From: Boseongicola sp.
GTDB lineage: Bacteria > Pseudomonadota > Alphaproteobacteria > Rhodobacterales > Rhodobacteraceae
Assembly (NCBI GenBank): GCA_013042895.1
Contig: JABDPD010000479.1
Location: forward strand, 1-8,053
Length of the DNA stretch: 8,053 bases
Direction of reading: 5' to 3'
Position 1 is the stretch's first letter. Every line of letters starts with the position of its first letter. This document shows positions 5,716 through 8,053 of the stretch, piece after piece. A model generated the notes under the pieces. The model searched no databases, was not told the DNA's origin, and saw only the letters and a program-made list of their open reading frames with translations. A program made the position numbers and the translations under genes.

Positions 5716-7116
5716 TCAAATCCAAGTGTGAAAGGATCGTTTTTCCATCGGCGTCACCATCGCGGCCCGCACAGATTCATGGTGAGGTGCATAAATTTCT
5801 GCAACCTTTTCAACGGCTTTCTCGGGCGCCATTTCTTCGCTGACACCTGTACGCCGGTTCGTCAACTCAACGACACCGTTCTTTAAGCCACGTGGCCCGA
5901 CGGTGATCCGCCACGGCAGACCAATCAAATCCATCGTCGCAAATTTCGCTCCCGCACGCTCATCGCGGTCGTCATAGAGCGGCTCCATCCCGTGCGCGAC
6001 CAACGACTTATACAAAGCCTCAGATGCCTTATCTGTCGCCTCATCACCCTGCCGCAGATTCACAATTCCGCAGTGAAACGGCGTTACGCCTTCCGGCCAG
6101 ATGATTCCGTTGTCATCATGAGAGGCCTCAATAATCGCACCCAAGAGACGGCTCACACCAATGCCATGCGATCCCATATGAACCGGCACAGGTTTTCCAT
6201 CCGGCCCCTGCACGGTCGCGCCCATCGCCTCGGAATACTTCGTCCCGAAATAGAAGATTTGCCCCACTTCAATCCCCCGCGCGGACCGCCGCCGATCTTC
6301 GGGTACGTCCGAGAAAACCGCTTCGTCATGCGTCTCATCCGTGCGCGCATACCGCGAAGTGAACTCCTCCAGAACCGCCTGACACGCTGCTTGGTCGTCA
6401 TAGTCGATCTCACGATCGCCAAACGAAAGATCGGTGATTTCGCTGTCGTAAAACACCTCTGACTCGCCCGTTTCCGCCAGCACCAAAAACTCGTGCGTAT
6501 AGTCGCCGCCGATAGGTCCACCATCCGCGCGCATCGGAATCGCTTGTAAACCCATCCGCTCATAGGTGCGCAGATACGAGACCAGATGCCGATTGTATGC
6601 GTGCAGCGCATCTTCCTTCGTCAGGTCGAAATTATATCCGTCCTTCATCAGAAATTCACGCCCCCGCATGACGCCAAACCGGGGGCGAACCTCGTCGCGA
6701 AATTTCCACTGGATGTGATAAAGCGTCAGCGGCAAGTCCTTGTAACTGCTGACAGAAGCGCGGAAGATATCAGTGATCAATTCCTCATTCGTGGGCCCGA
6801 ACAGCATGTCGCGTCCGTGGCGATCCTCGATGCGCAGCATTTCCTGCCCATAGTCATCATATCGCCCACTTTCGCGCCATAAATCGGCCGACTGGATCGT
6901 GGGCATCAGCATTGGCACGTGCCCTGCGCGCACCTGTTCTTCATGCACAATCTTTTCGATGTTCTGCAAAACCTTATAGCCCAGTGGCAACCACGAGTAG
7001 ATCCCTGCACTCGCCTGCTTGATCATGCCAGCTCGCAACATCAGGCGGTGGCTGACGATCTTTGCCTCTGCTGGCGTATCTTTCAAAACGGGCAGAAAAT
7101 AACGGCTTAGGCGCAT
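5716..7116 (-). CDS. proS: Proline-tRNA ligase, short alphaproteobacterial form
   Basis: Encodes 466 residues of a class II aminoacyl-tRNA synthetase that attaches proline to tRNA-Pro in the cytoplasm. Visible elements are the motif 1 region ([19 protein letters not shown] to MLMP, 38-72), GPTNEELIT (107-115), motif 2 with FRDE (139-142) and [14 protein letters not shown] (151-164), motif 3 [14 protein letters not shown] (317-330), and a C-terminal anticodon-binding domain (about 345-440). The stretch between motifs 2 and 3 is only about 150 residues and lacks the roughly 180-residue editing insertion of E. coli ProS (572 residues), as in other alphaproteobacteria; such enzymes depend on a separate deacylase to clear Ala-tRNA-Pro. 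A short tail follows residue 445. The start at 7114-7116 gives the conserved [13 protein letters not shown] lies 10 bases upstream. The frame extends to 7218 without support. Confidence 0.97.
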   Translation of the reverse strand: MRLSRYFLPVLKDTPAEAKIVSHRLMLRAGMIKQASAGIYSWLPLGYKVLQNIEKIVHEEQVRAGHVPMLMPTIQSADLWRESGRYDDYGQEMLRIEDRHGRDMLFGPTNEELITDIFRASVSSYKDLPLTLYHIQWKFRDEVRPRFGVMRGREFLMKDGYNFDLTKEDALHAYNRHLVSYLRTYERMGLQAIPMRADGGPIGGDYTHEFLVLAETGESEVFYDSEITDLSFGDREIDYDDQAACQAVLEEFTSRYARTDETHDEAVFSDVPEDRRRSARGIEVGQIFYFGTKYSEAMGATVQGPDGKPVPVHMGSHGIGVSRLLGAIIEASHDDNGIIWPEGVTPFHCGIVNLRQGDEATDKASEALYKSLVAHGMEPLYDDRDERAGAKFATMDLIGLPWRITVGPRGLKNGVVELTNRRTGVSEEMAPEKAVEKVAEIYAPHHESVRAAMVTPMEKRSFHTWI

Positions 7117-7247
7117 GGGGTCAGGACCTTCTCGGACGGTTTCGCACGCATGTCGTCTAGGCCATCGCCGCGCGCCTCGCAACCACCCCCTTGCACCGCC
7201 AGCCCGGACTTGCGACACCTTGTCAGACCCAAAACCAAGGACACACC
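7117..7247. other. Divergent intergenic region between proS and the AI-2E-family gene
   Basis: These 131 bp must hold promoters for both directions, since both flanking genes read outward. I find only weak hexamers, such as TTGCAC at 7191-7196 on the plus strand with no acceptable -10 at 17 bases. A small palindrome, GACA-CCT-TGTC, lies at 7214-7224. No operator or riboswitch is recognisable. Confidence 0.4.
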
Positions 7248-8053
7248 ATGGCTCTGCCGATCCGACAACAGTTGAAATATTGGGGGATCGCTGCGGCGAT
7301 CTTCTTCGTCGTGCTCTGGGTCCTGGGAGACGTGATTCTGCCCTTCGTCCTTGGCGCAGCCATCGCGTACTTTCTCGACCCTGTCGCCGACCGGCTCGAG
7401 GCTCTGGGGTGTTCGCGTGCCATTGCGACCGCGATCATAACAATCTCGGCCCTGCTTCTGTTCGTGATCCTCGCACTTCTCGTCATCCCGACACTGGTCA
7501 GCCAAACCGCGCAACTAATCTCAATCGCCCCGGATATAGCCTCGCGACTTCAAGCCATATTAACCGAACGCTTCCCTGACCTCGGAGACGCCAATTCGAC
7601 CATCCGACAGTCGCTCGCCTCAATCGCCGAGACAATCCAGTCGCGCGGCGGCGAGGTTTTCAACACCCTGCTCAGTTCCTTTTCGGGCGTCGTGAACGCG
7701 GTCGTGATCTTCGTTATCGTCCCCGTTGTTGCTTTTTACATGCTCTATGACTGGGACAATATGGTCGCCAAGATCGACAACCTTCTGCCCCGCGACCACG
7801 CCCCAACCATTCGCAAACTCGCCTCCGACATCGACCGCACGATGGCAGGCTTCATCCGTGGCCAGGGCACCGTTTGTCTGATCCTCGGAATCTACTACGC
7901 CGTCGCACTTATGGCGGTCGGCCTCAACTTCGGCCTCGTCGTTGGCTTTGTGGCTGGCGCACTCACCTTTATCCCCTACGTTGGCGCACTCGTTGGCGGC
8001 GTTTTAGCCCTCGGTCTTGCCCTGTTTCAGTTCTGGGGCGACTGGCTCTGGAT
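7248..8053 (+). CDS. AI-2E-family (PerM/UPF0118) membrane protein, 3' end missing
   Basis: 268 residues are visible; family members have about 350, so roughly the last quarter lies outside the window. Hydrophobic segments fall at about 12-43 (probably two), 59-81, 148-167, 209-226 and 228-260. Between the third and fourth lies a soluble, helical stretch (about 85-145), the usual layout of the family. The conserved stretch [13 protein letters not shown] (194-206) and [11 protein letters not shown] (241-251) are hallmarks. The ATG at 7248-7250 is preceded by AAGGA at 7237-7241, 6 bases upstream. The family name comes from the autoinducer-2 exporter TqsA, but other members are linked to ion and antiporter functions, so no substrate can be assigned. 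It is transcribed away from proS. Confidence 0.92.
   Translation, partial: MALPIRQQLKYWGIAAAIFFVVLWVLGDVILPFVLGAAIAYFLDPVADRLEALGCSRAIATAIITISALLLFVILALLVIPTLVSQTAQLISIAPDIASRLQAILTERFPDLGDANSTIRQSLASIAETIQSRGGEVFNTLLSSFSGVVNAVVIFVIVPVVAFYMLYDWDNMVAKIDNLLPRDHAPTIRKLASDIDRTMAGFIRGQGTVCLILGIYYAVALMAVGLNFGLVVGFVAGALTFIPYVGALVGGVLALGLALFQFWGDWLW

Noticed and set aside
5992..6462. Plus-strand open frame of 156 codons inside proS
   Set aside because: Antisense to conserved proS motifs and without any recognisable domain.
7107..7514. Minus-strand open frame of 135 codons over the proS/AI-2E gap
   Set aside because: It overlaps the 5' half of the AI-2E-family gene in antisense and ends over the proS start. 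The translation is a low-complexity charged sequence without a family match.

Overview
The window looks like chromosomal DNA of an alphaproteobacterium, most likely a member of the Rhodobacteraceae (roseobacter-type). The grounds are moderately high GC, the short bacterial proline-tRNA ligase without an editing insertion, a lolC-lolD pair near proS, a non-pyrrolysine MttB-family protein, and an intergenic double-hairpin element of a kind I remember from Rhodobacteraceae genomes. This placement rests on gene content and protein character, not on a database comparison.

Layout, left to right. The 3' part of a hemerythrin-domain gene runs rightward (1-360) and meets, across a GC hairpin, a leftward pair of small periplasmic c-type cytochromes (391-789 and 786-1175) whose frames overlap by ATGA. 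About 55 bp upstream of the pair is a near-perfect Crp/Fnr-type site placed as expected for a class II FNR promoter. Then, all leftward, come lolD (1276-1956) and lolC (1949-3232), which overlap by 8 bp; a 69-bp double-hairpin element (3301-3369); an MttB-family methyltransferase-like gene (3373-4905); a 221-bp structured intergenic stretch (4906-5126); a PrxQ/BCP-like peroxiredoxin (5127-5708); and proS (5716-7116), whose stop codon overlaps the peroxiredoxin ribosome binding site. Across a 131-bp divergent gap, an AI-2E-family membrane protein gene (7248-8053) runs rightward off the end.

How the genes fit together. LolC and LolD form the inner-membrane machine that releases outer-membrane lipoproteins. 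ProS charges tRNA-Pro, and the peroxiredoxin is probably co-translated with it. The two cytochromes are probably controlled by oxygen or nitric oxide through an FnrL/NnrR-type regulator. The MttB-family gene has no corrinoid partner in the window and sits between housekeeping genes, so its role is open.

There is no gene-free stretch longer than 300 bases. I see no tRNA, rRNA, CRISPR array, insertion sequence or phage gene. Most of the window is ordinary housekeeping DNA. The points most worth following up are the Fnr-type cytochrome promoter, the structured leader of the MttB-like gene, and that gene itself.
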